Source: Paraburkholderia hospita (lineage in GTDB: Bacteria > Pseudomonadota > Gammaproteobacteria > Burkholderiales > Burkholderiaceae). Taken from it: a stretch of 64,000 bases of DNA. The position numbers and the translations under genes are program-made. The notes under the pieces were generated by a model. The model saw nothing but the letters and a program-made list of their open reading frames with translations. It made no database searches and was not told where the DNA came from. The DNA is taken from NCBI RefSeq assembly GCF_002902965.1, contig NZ_CP026106.1, forward strand, positions 744,001 to 808,000, written 5' to 3'. Shown one piece after another: positions 25,727 through 36,614 of the stretch; position 1 is the first letter of the stretch; every line of letters begins with the position of its first letter.

Positions 25727-27889
25727 TCAGACGTCGGCCGTCACGCGGACATCGTCCGCAGGCGGGGCATTGCCGTCGACTTCCGTCAGACTCTCGGCAA
25801 TCAGCTCGATCAGTTCGCGCACGATGAAGCGTCCTTCGTAGCCGCTCGTCTTGAGTGCGTCCTCGAACATCGTGAGGTCTTTCGGGCAGCACACGACGAA
25901 TACCTCCAGCCCCTCGATGGCGGCCGCTTCCTTCATGCGGTTCTGTGAAGGCTTTTCCTGGCCGACGGGATCGTTCATCCAGATACGTCCGCCGCCTGCG
26001 CCGCAGCAGAACGAGTTGTCGCGGGAGCGGCCCATCTCGACCAGTTCGCATCCGAGTGCTTCGATGATCTGGCGCGGCGCGTCATAACCCTTGTTGAAGC
26101 GGCCAAGATGGCACGGATCATGGAAGGTCACGCGATAGCCGAGCTTGCGCTTCGGGCGCATCTTGCCTTCGGCCAGCATGCGGGCCACCACACTCGTGTA
26201 GTGCTCGATTTCGTAATTTCCGCCGAAGTCCGGGTACTCGTTGCGGATCGTGTTGTACGAGTGCGGGTCCGTCGTGATGATGCGTCCGAATTGCGAGGTG
26301 CCGAGCGTCGCGATGTTCTGCGCGGCGAGCAATTCATACAGACCTTCTTCGCCGACGCGCCGTACGTCGTTGCCCGCATTCGCTTCGCCTTCGAACAGCA
26401 GGCCGAAGTCCACGCCTGAATCGTGCAGCAGCGTCGCGAAGGCCTGCGTGACGCGCTGGTTGCGCGGATCGAACGACGCGTAGTCGCCGACGAACCACAG
26501 CAGATCGACGGGCTCCTTGCGTGCATCTTTGATCGTGAACGGCAGGGTCTTGGTCCACGCGGCGCGTTTGCGCTTCGATTCGTTGAACGAGTTGCCGTTC
26601 TTGTGGATCGCCTGCAGCGTCTTTTGCACTTGCGGTTCCATTTCACCGTCTTCAACCAGCTTGCGGCGCAACTGCACGATGATGGGCACGTGCTCGACGG
26701 CAACGGGGCAGATCTCGACGCAGGCCATGCAGGTCCGGCACGACCAGATCGTTTCCATGAACACCTGGCCGATGTCCTTGCCATGCACGTCGAGCTTCAC
26801 TTCTTCGGGCAGGGTGTTTTTCTCCAGCGCATCGTTCGCGAATTCGCGCAGCGACAGGATCACGTCGCGCGGCGACAGCGGCGCGCCGACTGCGCGGGCG
26901 GGGCAGGCTTCATGACAGCGGCCGCATTTGGTGCAGGCATCGAGATTGAGCAGATGCTTCCACGTGAAGTCGGTGATGGTCTTGTAGCCGGCGCGCTCGG
27001 CGTCCGGTTCGACTTTCGGCAGGCGCTGCGCAGCGAGCGGATCGCGCATCAGAAGCGACCCGCTTGCGGTGAAAATGTGCTTGACCTTCGTGTACGGAAT
27101 CAGCGCAATGAACGTGAGCGCGAGCGCGCCGTGGAACCACCACAGGCCCGTGCGCAGCACGTAGGCGGCCGAAGCGCTAAGTCCCGCGCCGTGCATGATT
27201 TCGGCGAGCAGGGCTGCGACGGGCGACCACCAGCGCGTCTCCCACACGATGGCGCGGTCCTGCAGCCACACCAGCCGCAACGCGCTCAGCACGAAGCCCG
27301 TGATGCCGATCAGCACGAGCGACCACAGGAACGCCCAGTCTTCGCGGCGATATCCGCTGCGGTCATAGTCGGGGTCGCCGGGCTGCCGATCGGGGCGCGC
27401 GTAATTGAGTTTCGGTGGCTTGATCCAGCCGCGCCGCACCATCATGTAGATCAGGCCGCCAACCAGCGACAGGCCGGCGAGGTTCATCGCCAGTTTGAAA
27501 AACAGATAGAAGTTGCCGTTCCAGAAGTGAAAGCCGAGAAAGCGCGCCGTGATGTCGTAGTCGACCGTGACGGTGGCCGTGCCGGCAAACAGGACCGCGA
27601 AGCCATAGAAAATGAAGCGGTGCGCGCGGCCTGCCGCCGGGTCGCGGCGGGCGATCGTGCGGTGATTCAGCACGACTTGCACCATTGCGCCAACACGCGC
27701 GCGCAGATCGATGGGGCCGGCTACGGGCTTGCCGCGCCGATACTTGCGCACCTGGATGTAGACGCCCCATGCGAACGCGGCCATCGCGGCGACGCCGGCC
27801 AGATAGAACAGCACGATCGCGAACGTGGGGAAGCCCTCGAAGAGGATCCGGGTGACGTTGGCGGGGTCGAAAGTCGCTGCGCTCGACAT
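25727..27889 (-). CDS. dgcB: Iron-sulfur electron transfer subunit of dimethylglycine demethylase (DgcB)
   Basis: 720 residues from ATG 27889. The N-terminal third is membrane-embedded (about five to six hydrophobic segments, NarI-like). Two [4Fe-4S] motifs follow (CTKCGRCHEACP and CRTCMACVEICP), then a heterodisulfide-reductase-like C-terminal half with a CCG domain (DPCHLGRF, then FCCGAGGG). The protein passes electrons from DgcA flavin to the quinone pool or ETF at the inner membrane. A 122-base gap with a hairpin separates it from dgcA. The related HdrD/GlpC-type architecture also occurs in N-methylproline and other demethylases, so the substrate depends on DgcA. Confidence 0.88.
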   Translation of the reverse strand: MSSAATFDPANVTRILFEGFPTFAIVLFYLAGVAAMAAFAWGVYIQVRKYRRGKPVAGPIDLRARVGAMVQVVLNHRTIARRDPAAGRAHRFIFYGFAVLFAGTATVTVDYDITARFLGFHFWNGNFYLFFKLAMNLAGLSLVGGLIYMMVRRGWIKPPKLNYARPDRQPGDPDYDRSGYRREDWAFLWSLVLIGITGFVLSALRLVWLQDRAIVWETRWWSPVAALLAEIMHGAGLSASAAYVLRTGLWWFHGALALTFIALIPYTKVKHIFTASGSLLMRDPLAAQRLPKVEPDAERAGYKTITDFTWKHLLNLDACTKCGRCHEACPARAVGAPLSPRDVILSLREFANDALEKNTLPEEVKLDVHGKDIGQVFMETIWSCRTCMACVEICPVAVEHVPIIVQLRRKLVEDGEMEPQVQKTLQAIHKNGNSFNESKRKRAAWTKTLPFTIKDARKEPVDLLWFVGDYASFDPRNQRVTQAFATLLHDSGVDFGLLFEGEANAGNDVRRVGEEGLYELLAAQNIATLGTSQFGRIITTDPHSYNTIRNEYPDFGGNYEIEHYTSVVARMLAEGKMRPKRKLGYRVTFHDPCHLGRFNKGYDAPRQIIEALGCELVEMGRSRDNSFCCGAGGGRIWMNDPVGQEKPSQNRMKEAAAIEGLEVFVVCCPKDLTMFEDALKTSGYEGRFIVRELIELIAESLTEVDGNAPPADDVRVTADV

Positions 27890-27941
27890 GGGCTCGTCCG
27901 TTGAAAGAGTAAAGGGGATCGCGCACCACGGCACCCGCCAT

Positions 27942-27968
27942 GCGGGCCACCCGATCCGGGTGACCCGC
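27942..27968. other. Hairpin in the dgcA-dgcB intercistronic gap
   Basis: GCGGG-C-CACCC (27942-27952) pairs with GGGTG-A-CCCGC (27958-27968), one mismatch, 5-base loop. No T-run follows in either direction, so it may stabilise or partly attenuate the operon transcript rather than terminate it. Confidence 0.4.
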
Positions 27969-28011
27969 GCAGCGCGATGCGCGTGGCGTTCAGACTGCCG
28001 TGTGCAGCCGG

Positions 28012-30228
<2,217 letters not shown>

Positions 30229-30365
30229 CTACATGAGACAAAGGCGGGGCCCCGGTTGGGTGCCCTGGACAGTTGTTGTACTTCGCTCTGCCTCTGTCTT
30301 TCTCATTGGGTGGCGGAACGCCGTGCGTCGTATGGCGCCCGCCGCCGTATCGTGGGTGCTGCGGG

Positions 30366-31478
30366 TCAGGCGGCGACGCGAGTGCGCAGGCGCATCGGGT
30401 CGTAGAACGGTGTCTTGCTGACGACGCCGCTGAACTTGCCCGCCGCATCGCGAATCTCGAGCTTCGTGCCGAGCGCCGTGTGGTTCGGCTTCAGGTGCAC
30501 CATCGCAAGCGACTGCATCAGATAGCGGCTGAAAATCGCGCTGGTCACGACGCCCACCTGCTCGTCGCCGATATAGATCGGCGAGCCGGCGCTCACGGCT
30601 GCATCGTGCTTGACGACGACGCCCGCCTGCTTGACGCGCTCCTTGCCGCGCGCCGCGAGCAGGGCTGCCTTGCCGGTGTAGTCGCCCGCCTTGTCGAGAT
30701 CGACCATCCAGTCGAGATTGACTTCCCACGGCGTGGTGTCGCCTTCGGGCATGTCGAACGGATAGAAGAGCAGGGCGGCTTCGACACGCGCGATCTCAAG
30801 CGACATCCACGACGCGGGCACGGCGCCGTACGGCTTGCCTGCGTCGAGAATGGCGTCCCACAGCGCGACGGCGTCGGTCGACGCGCACGACACTTCGAAG
30901 CCCTGTTCACCCGAGTAGCCGCCGCGCGAGACGATGATCTTGCGGCCGAAGAGTTGGGTTTCGACGTGTGCGAAATAAGGCAGCTTGTTCAGTTCGATGC
31001 CGATGTGCGCTTGCAGGATGTCGGTCGAGCGCGGACCCTGCAGCGACAGCATATGAACATCGAAATCCTGACGCCATTCGACGTTGCGCTTGTGCGCGGC
31101 GCGCTCGAGCTGCGTCTGCGTCGTGCCGCCGCCGTGCGAGAGCCGGAAATGCTGCGGAGCGTCGTAGATCACCATCAGGTCGTCGCAGAGGCCGCCGCGC
31201 TCGTCGACTTCGGCGGCGAGCCGTGCTGTACCGGGCTTCATGCGGCTCACGTCGATCGCGCAGAGGCTGTCGATCACGGCGGCTGCATCGGGGCCTGTCA
31301 CGCGCACGATGTTCAGCGCGCTGATGTCGTAGAGGCCGGCTGCCGTACGCACAGCGACCACGTCGTCATACGGATCACCCGAGTAGTACCAGGGAATCGG
31401 CATGTCGTTCCAGGAATCGCCATCGAGCTTCGAGCCGAGCTCACGATGACGGACGTTGAGAATGGATTGCCTTGTCAT
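30366..31478 (-). CDS. GcvT-family aminomethyltransferase-like protein, copy 1
   Basis: 370 residues, homologous to the glycine cleavage T protein and to tetrahydrofolate-dependent demethylases. Conserved are RTAAGLYDISALNIVRVTGP, LSLQGPRSTDIL and SRGGYSGEQGFEV, which contribute the folate-binding surface. Beside N-demethylation genes such proteins are thought to trap the methylene group on tetrahydrofolate, giving methylene-THF instead of free formaldehyde. A clear paralogue lies at 43805-44935. The upstream region carries a NarL-style site. The start at 31478 has only a weak GGGAAAA ribosome binding site. Confidence 0.82.
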   Translation of the reverse strand: MTRQSILNVRHRELGSKLDGDSWNDMPIPWYYSGDPYDDVVAVRTAAGLYDISALNIVRVTGPDAAAVIDSLCAIDVSRMKPGTARLAAEVDERGGLCDDLMVIYDAPQHFRLSHGGGTTQTQLERAAHKRNVEWRQDFDVHMLSLQGPRSTDILQAHIGIELNKLPYFAHVETQLFGRKIIVSRGGYSGEQGFEVSCASTDAVALWDAILDAGKPYGAVPASWMSLEIARVEAALLFYPFDMPEGDTTPWEVNLDWMVDLDKAGDYTGKAALLAARGKERVKQAGVVVKHDAAVSAGSPIYIGDEQVGVVTSAIFSRYLMQSLAMVHLKPNHTALGTKLEIRDAAGKFSGVVSKTPFYDPMRLRTRVAA

Positions 31479-31991
31479 GATGTTTTCCCGAAAGTGGAAC
31501 CCGTTTCTGGGGATGACTGCACGCGTGTCGTGTTGCGAAGGCGGTGGTATCGGACGGCGTGACTACGCCCGCATCGATGACCGCAAGTCTCTGCTGTTCA
31601 ATTTCGACCCACAATCGCCCGGTGGCACTACCTCCCGGGGGGTAGTGCGTGCTACTCCGGATGCGCCGGTGCAATCAGGGAAAGAGGGCGTGGAGCGTCG
31701 ATATGAGACTGCAACGTTGCCGAAAGAGGTTGGTAAAGAAGGCGGGAAAGCCAATGCTGGCGCGGCTCGCGCAGCGACGCACGGGGATCTCGCCGCGATG
31801 CTTTTGACGCGCCGGGCAGGGTAGCGGGAGGCAACCATTACTGCGCAGGGACTACCCCCACTGAATCATTGATAACGGTTTATTGCCGGCCGATGCTTCT
31901 TCCATGAATGCAACGACGCGAAGGCACGGCATGGCTTGCCGCTCGCGTCCACCCGCATCCATCCACCCGGACCTATGGAGGTGTCGACGGC
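31479..31991. promoter_or_regulatory. Divergent control region of the two N-demethylation operons
   Basis: 513 bases between the gcvT-like gene (leftward) and the reductase gene (rightward), with no credible gene. The main feature is the 22-base near-palindrome at 31626-31647, listed separately. A half-site ACTACCCCC lies at 31851-31859, and a reverse GGGTAG at 31820-31825. No clear -35/-10 pair is visible. GGAG at 31977-31980 is the ribosome binding site for the rightward gene. Confidence 0.55.
31629..31644. promoter_or_regulatory. NarL-style 7-2-7 site upstream of gcvT-like and reductase genes
   Basis: TACCTCC-CG-GGGGGTA inside the 22-base palindrome running from CACTACCTCCC (31626-31636) to GGGGGGTAGTG (31637-31647), which has one mismatch between arms. 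Geometry equals the 7-2-7 heptamer pair of NarL-family regulators. Almost identical to the site at 21380-21395. Confidence 0.6.
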
Positions 31992-32948
31992 ATGAATGCA
32001 TCGAGAACGATCCCCGTGCGTGTCACGCACGTCGAGCCGGTGACGCAAGACGTGCGACGCTTTACGCTCGAGAGCGCCAATCAAAGCCGCCTTCCGGCGT
32101 ATTCGGCAGGCAGCCACGTCGTCGTGACGATGCGTGGCAAGGAGCGCATCTGGCGCAACGCCTATTCGCTGACGACGCCCGCGGGCGCACGTGACGCGTA
32201 TCAGATCATTGTGCGGCGCGTGCCTCAGTCACGCGGCGGCTCGGCCTTCATGCACAGCGAAGTGCATGAAGGCAGCGAGCTCGAAATCTCGATGCCGTCG
32301 AATTTCTTTCCGATCGCACGATGCGGCGCCAAGCACGTGATGATTGCGGGCGGCATTGGCCTCACACCGTTTCTGTCGATGCTGCCCGAACTGGCGCAGG
32401 CGCGTGCCCGTGTCGAGATGTACCTGTGCTGCCGCCCGGAAGACGAAGCGGTGTTCACGGAGATAGTCGCGAAGCGCACCACGGGAGGCGTCGCTGTCTA
32501 CACCGATTTGTGCGATGCGAGAGAACGCTTTGGCGACATGCTCGCTGCGCAACCGGCCGGCACGCATCTCTATACATGCGGGCCCGAAGGCCTGATGAAT
32601 GGTGTGGCGCGCACGGCGCGTGAGTTGGGCTGGCCTGCCAGCCATTTTCACCAGGAGAGCTTTGGCGGCGGCTCGCATGGCGAGCCTTTTATCGCCGTGC
32701 TGGCGCAAAGCGGCCGCGCGATTCGCGTGCGCAGCGACGAGAGTTTGCTGGAGGCACTGGAGCGCGAGGGCATCGACGCGCCCTACATGTGCCGTGGCGG
32801 CGCATGCGGCACCTGCGCGCTGGAGGTGCTCGACGGCGAGCCGGACCATCGGGATTTCTGCCTCGGCGAAACCGAGCGGGCCACGGGAGGCCAGATGCTG
32901 CCGTGCGTGTCACGCGCGCGGGGCGAGCGTCTCGTGCTGAACATCTAG
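31992..32948 (+). CDS. Phthalate-dioxygenase-reductase-type oxidoreductase (putative dimethylamine monooxygenase reductase)
   Basis: 318 residues from ATG 31992. Domain order: flavin domain (RNAYSLTTPAG, the R-x-Y-S motif), NAD domain (GGIGLTPFLSML, then YTCGPEGLM) and a C-terminal plant-type [2Fe-2S] domain (CRGGACGTCALEVL, last cysteine in MLPCVSR). This VanB-type reductase feeds electrons to an oxygenase. It is followed 13 bases later by a DUF3445 heme protein and then the small subunit gene, matching dimethylamine monooxygenase clusters of other methylotrophs. Substrate assignment is by context. Confidence 0.85.
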   Translation: MNASRTIPVRVTHVEPVTQDVRRFTLESANQSRLPAYSAGSHVVVTMRGKERIWRNAYSLTTPAGARDAYQIIVRRVPQSRGGSAFMHSEVHEGSELEISMPSNFFPIARCGAKHVMIAGGIGLTPFLSMLPELAQARARVEMYLCCRPEDEAVFTEIVAKRTTGGVAVYTDLCDARERFGDMLAAQPAGTHLYTCGPEGLMNGVARTARELGWPASHFHQESFGGGSHGEPFIAVLAQSGRAIRVRSDESLLEALEREGIDAPYMCRGGACGTCALEVLDGEPDHRDFCLGETERATGGQMLPCVSRARGERLVLNI

Positions 32949-32961
32949 GCAAGGGGGCATC

Positions 32962-34032
32962 ATGGCAATCGATTTCAAGACCGACGAAACCTTCCGCGAT
33001 ACCTTCACGTTCCGGAACAGCGACGAAGCGATCCTGCGCTTTCCGTTTCCGTTTCCCGAGGACAAGTACATGTACTCGGTCAATATCGAGCCGCATGTGA
33101 AGGACGGCAACTCGCCCGTGTTCCGGAGCACGTTCGATATCGACGAACACTATGTCGCCGAATGCCGCGAACGCGCGCTGACGCTCGAACGCGATCCGCG
33201 GCGCTGTCAGGTGCTCGATCACATGGGTCCGGCGCAATGGGACACGCTCGAACTGATCATGGAAAGTCTCGCCGAAGACCACCCCGGGCATTTCGCGCTG
33301 GAGCGCAACGGCGACCAATGGAAATGGACTAACCGTCCGCTCGGGCTGGAGCAGAGCTTCACATTCGGTGACGACAGCACGTTGCCCTGCGCGCCGTTCG
33401 AGTACATCACGCGCCAGGCGCAAGGCGACTTCGTTCTGATCGACCAGCGTGACGACAACCTGTTCATGGACGGCGGCATGGTCACGACTCAGGCCGACTG
33501 GTCACTCGATTTCGATCTTGGGATGAACTTCGTCGAATGGCATGGTCCTGTGCCGCTTGCGCATCAGGCTGGCATCTTCGAGCGCGCGCTCAAGTTTCTG
33601 TTGCGCATGCAACTGGGCGCGCCCGTGCGCCGGTTGAACTGGACGATGACGGTCAATCCGCGGCTCGATACGTCACCCGAAAGTTACCCCGAATGGGGCC
33701 CGGACCGGGCGAGCGTGACGCCGCAAAACATCGGCGACAAGCTGCATCTGCGGGTGGAATTGCAAACGCTGTTCCGCCTTCCGCGGAGTAACGCGATTCT
33801 GTTCGGCGTGCGCTGCTATCTGATTGCGCTCGGCGACCTGACACGCGTGCCGAAGTGGGGCAAGCGGCTGCATCGCGTGCTCTCGTCGTTGCCGCCGGAA
33901 CTGGCGGAGTACAAGGGCATCACACGCTACCGGCAGACGGCCATCGACTGGCTCGCTCCGTTGGACGATGGTTCTGCATTGTCGGGCGGCACGCATCCCG
34001 AAGTCGACCGTCTCGGGGTGGAGTTGGTGTAG
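32962..34032 (+). CDS. DUF3445 heme-dependent oxidative N-demethylase (putative dimethylamine monooxygenase large subunit)
   Basis: 356 residues of the DUF3445 family. Family members include heme oxidative N-demethylases and the catalytic subunit of dimethylamine monooxygenase, which converts dimethylamine to methylamine and formaldehyde. Family-typical blocks are FPFPFPEDKYMYSVNIEP, DWSLDFDLGMNFVEWHGPVP and TPQNIGDKLHLRVELQTL. No signal peptide or membrane segment. GGGGGC lies close to ATG 32962. A 156-base gap separates it from the APC permease. I did not identify the heme ligand with certainty. Confidence 0.83.
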   Translation: MAIDFKTDETFRDTFTFRNSDEAILRFPFPFPEDKYMYSVNIEPHVKDGNSPVFRSTFDIDEHYVAECRERALTLERDPRRCQVLDHMGPAQWDTLELIMESLAEDHPGHFALERNGDQWKWTNRPLGLEQSFTFGDDSTLPCAPFEYITRQAQGDFVLIDQRDDNLFMDGGMVTTQADWSLDFDLGMNFVEWHGPVPLAHQAGIFERALKFLLRMQLGAPVRRLNWTMTVNPRLDTSPESYPEWGPDRASVTPQNIGDKLHLRVELQTLFRLPRSNAILFGVRCYLIALGDLTRVPKWGKRLHRVLSSLPPELAEYKGITRYRQTAIDWLAPLDDGSALSGGTHPEVDRLGVELV

Positions 34033-34188
34033 GTACTGCGGGTACTGCGTCACGGGGTTATACGTCTTACTCAACTACAAGCTGTTGCAGTGTTTCCTTC
34101 CCGCGTTCGCGCCGCCACGGCGCGGCCCGGGCGCATTCACGCGGAACGATTCCCACAATCGGCATTCCACCCCAAAAGGAAGACAGTT

Positions 34189-35868
34189 ATGAGCGCGGTC
34201 TCCGAAGACTATGCCGCCGAAACGGCGGACGGTACCTTACATCGAAAGATCAGCTGGACGGGTGCATTCTGGGTGGCGAGCGGCGTGCCCGCGCTCGTGC
34301 TCTTTTCAATCGGCTCGATCGCGGCGACGGTCGGCAAGCTGTCGTGGGCGGTATGGATCGTCTCGATTGGTCTTGGCTTTATTCAGTCTTTCTCGTATGC
34401 GGAGATCGCCGGGCTGTTCCCTCACAAGTCGGGCGGCGCCTCGGTCTATGGCGCGATTGCGTGGGTGCGCTATTCGAAGCTGTTCGCGCCGCTGTCGGTC
34501 TGGTGCAACTGGTTCGCGTGGTCGCCCGTGCTGGCCATCGGTTCAGGGCTTGCGGCGGGGTATATCCTCTCCGTGCTGTTTCCAGCTGATGCGGCGATCA
34601 ATACCTGGCAGATCACGCTGGTGAGTCTCGACTGGCTCCGTTCGGGCCTGAGCTTGCGGATCAACTCGACCTTCATACTCGGCGCGGTGGTACTGCTCAT
34701 CACCTTCGCCATCCAGCACCGCGGCATTCTGAACGCCGCGCGAATCCAGACGATACTGGGTATTGCCGCCCTGGTTCCGCTGATCCTCGTCGGCACGGTG
34801 CCGCTCATTAGCGGCGATCTGCCGCTGCACAATCTGCTTCCGCTCGTGCCGTTTGCGAAGGACAGCGCCGGTCAGATCGTCGACGGCAGCTGGAATCGCG
34901 CGGGCATCACGCTGATGGCGGGCGGGCTGTTCATCGCGGCGTGGTCCACCTACGGCTTTGAAACGGCCGTCTGCTATACGCGTGAATTCCGCAATCCGAA
35001 GGTCGATACGTTCAAGGCCATTCTGTATTCAGGCCTCTTGTGCATCTTCGTGTTTACCATCGTGCCGCTGGCGTTTCAGGGCGTGCTGGGTCTCGGCCAT
35101 CTGGTGACGCCCGCCGTCAAGGATGCCGCCGGCAATATCGTCACGCCCGCTATCTATGACGGCATGCTCTCGCCCGATATCTATAGCGGCATGGGCGTCG
35201 CGAAAGCCATGGCGCCGATGATTCACGGCGGCCTGCTGGTCGAGCGCGTTCTGATCGTGATGCTGGTGCTGGCGCTCGTGCTGGCGATCATGACGTCGAT
35301 GGCGGGGTCTTCGCGCACGCTTTACCAGGCATCCGTCGATGGCTGGTTGCCGAAGTACCTGTCGCATGTCAACGAGCACGGCGCACCGACGCGAGCCATG
35401 TGGACGGACCTGTGCTTCAACCTGGTCCTGCTGCTGATGTCGGACTATGTGTTCGTGCTGGCGATGTCGAACGTCGGTTACATCATCTTCAACTTCCTGA
35501 ACCTGAATTCCGCGTGGATTCACCGGCTGGACCGCCCGGACTGGAGCCGGCCGTTCCGTGCGCCGAACTGGCTGCTCGCGCTCGGTACGCTGTTCTCGTT
35601 CGTCAATCTCGCGCTGCTCGGCATGGGCGCGGATATCTGGGGCGCGGGCACGCTCGTCTCGGGACTGTGCTTCGCTGCGCTGATCGTGCCGGTGTTCCTG
35701 TTCCGCCACTACGTGACCGACAAGGGGCATTTCCCTGAGGCGATGAAAGAGGACATGCAACTCGTCGGCTCACAACGCGTGGCGCGGCGCGCAGGCATCC
35801 TGCCGTACGTGACAGTGGCGGCGGGCATCGTGGTGATCGTGGTGACGCATAGCCTCGCCATCTACTAA
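34189..35868 (+). CDS. APC-family amine/amino acid permease, copy 1
   Basis: 559 residues with about 12-14 hydrophobic segments, of the amino acid-polyamine-organocation superfamily. Start ATG 34189 follows AAAGGAAG. It shares long identical blocks with the permease at 42058-43698 (for example TRAMWTDLCFNL and GGASVYGAIAWVRYSK versus GGASIYGAIAWVRYSK), so the two are recent paralogues. Position inside the putative dimethylamine monooxygenase operon suggests import of a methylated amine or a related amino acid; substrate unproven. Reads into the small-subunit gene after 27 bases. Confidence 0.85.
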   Translation: MSAVSEDYAAETADGTLHRKISWTGAFWVASGVPALVLFSIGSIAATVGKLSWAVWIVSIGLGFIQSFSYAEIAGLFPHKSGGASVYGAIAWVRYSKLFAPLSVWCNWFAWSPVLAIGSGLAAGYILSVLFPADAAINTWQITLVSLDWLRSGLSLRINSTFILGAVVLLITFAIQHRGILNAARIQTILGIAALVPLILVGTVPLISGDLPLHNLLPLVPFAKDSAGQIVDGSWNRAGITLMAGGLFIAAWSTYGFETAVCYTREFRNPKVDTFKAILYSGLLCIFVFTIVPLAFQGVLGLGHLVTPAVKDAAGNIVTPAIYDGMLSPDIYSGMGVAKAMAPMIHGGLLVERVLIVMLVLALVLAIMTSMAGSSRTLYQASVDGWLPKYLSHVNEHGAPTRAMWTDLCFNLVLLLMSDYVFVLAMSNVGYIIFNFLNLNSAWIHRLDRPDWSRPFRAPNWLLALGTLFSFVNLALLGMGADIWGAGTLVSGLCFAALIVPVFLFRHYVTDKGHFPEAMKEDMQLVGSQRVARRAGILPYVTVAAGIVVIVVTHSLAIY

Positions 35869-35895
35869 ACCTCTTGCGCAACGGATGGAACAGTC

Positions 35896-36489
35896 ATGAC
35901 GTCGACCAACACAAGCCGGCCTGAATACAAGCCGCTGGCGCCCGACCTGCACGGCACGCGCCACTGGCTCGTGACGAACGGAGCGAGCGCCGAGGATCGC
36001 GTGCGCGTGAGCCTTGCGCTCGCAGGGCTCTCACCGATGAGCATGTGGGAGGTGAATGACCCCACACGGCACGGTGCGGGTATCACGTTCCACGGTGTGA
36101 AAGAACGCACCTTCGCCGACGAAGCATCGCTTTACGCCGCGTTCGACCTGGCGCTGCGCGATACGACGACGGCGACGATCGGCTTGCGCATCTACGTGCT
36201 CGGCAGCGAGCCGTTCATCTGGTCGATCCGGCGCATCGCGCAGCACCATGCGCTTGCGCCGGAAGCTGTCCAGGTGCAGCACAGCGGCACGTTGCAGCGG
36301 CGCGTCTACTGCGTTCACTGCCACGCGTTCAACGATCCCGTCACACGGAACGTGGTCGCCTGCTGCGGTTGCGGGCGGCAGCTCCTTGTGCGCGATCATT
36401 TTTCGCGGCGCCTTGCTGCGTTCATGGGTGTACAGGCGGATGCCGAAGTGCCCGGCGAATTGCCCGCCATCTCTCAGCCGTATCTGTAG
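35896..36489 (+). CDS. DmmA-family small subunit of dimethylamine monooxygenase
   Basis: 197 residues. The N-terminal half (LVTNGASAEDRVRVSLAL to GLRIYVLGSEPFIW) is a compact alpha/beta domain; the C-terminal part has a zinc-ribbon-like or metal-binding set of cysteines and histidines (VYCVHCHAFN then VACCGCGRQLLVRDHFS). This arrangement matches the small protein regularly found with DUF3445 and the flavin reductase in dimethylamine monooxygenase loci. It is separated from them here by the permease, all on one strand. Exact biochemical role of this subunit is not known to me. Confidence 0.72.
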   Translation: MTSTNTSRPEYKPLAPDLHGTRHWLVTNGASAEDRVRVSLALAGLSPMSMWEVNDPTRHGAGITFHGVKERTFADEASLYAAFDLALRDTTTATIGLRIYVLGSEPFIWSIRRIAQHHALAPEAVQVQHSGTLQRRVYCVHCHAFNDPVTRNVVACCGCGRQLLVRDHFSRRLAAFMGVQADAEVPGELPAISQPYL

Positions 36490-36521
36490 TCCGCTGTCGT
36501 TCTTCCCCAGTCTGATCGAGA

Positions 36522-36555
36522 TGCTCATCGCGCCGTTTTGACGGCGCGATGAGCA
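36522..36555. terminator. Perfect 15-bp hairpin between the monooxygenase operon and porin
   Basis: TGCTCATCGCGCCGT (36522-36536) is followed by the loop TTTG and its exact complement (36541-36555). A stem of 15 bp without mismatch is very stable, and it sits 33 bases after a stop codon and about 60 bases before the porin ATG. There is no T-run after it, so it may be a terminator of mixed type, an attenuator, or an RNA stabiliser. Confidence 0.55.
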
Positions 36556-36614
36556 CGCGCATGGACAGCCGCACGCCGGGTGTCCCGCTACCTGTTTGCC
36601 AAGAGGAGACTCAA

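Noticed and set aside
24253..25827. Rightward 524-codon open frame opposite the repeat protein
   Set aside because: Antisense shadow of a GC-rich gene; basic low-information composition and no start signal.
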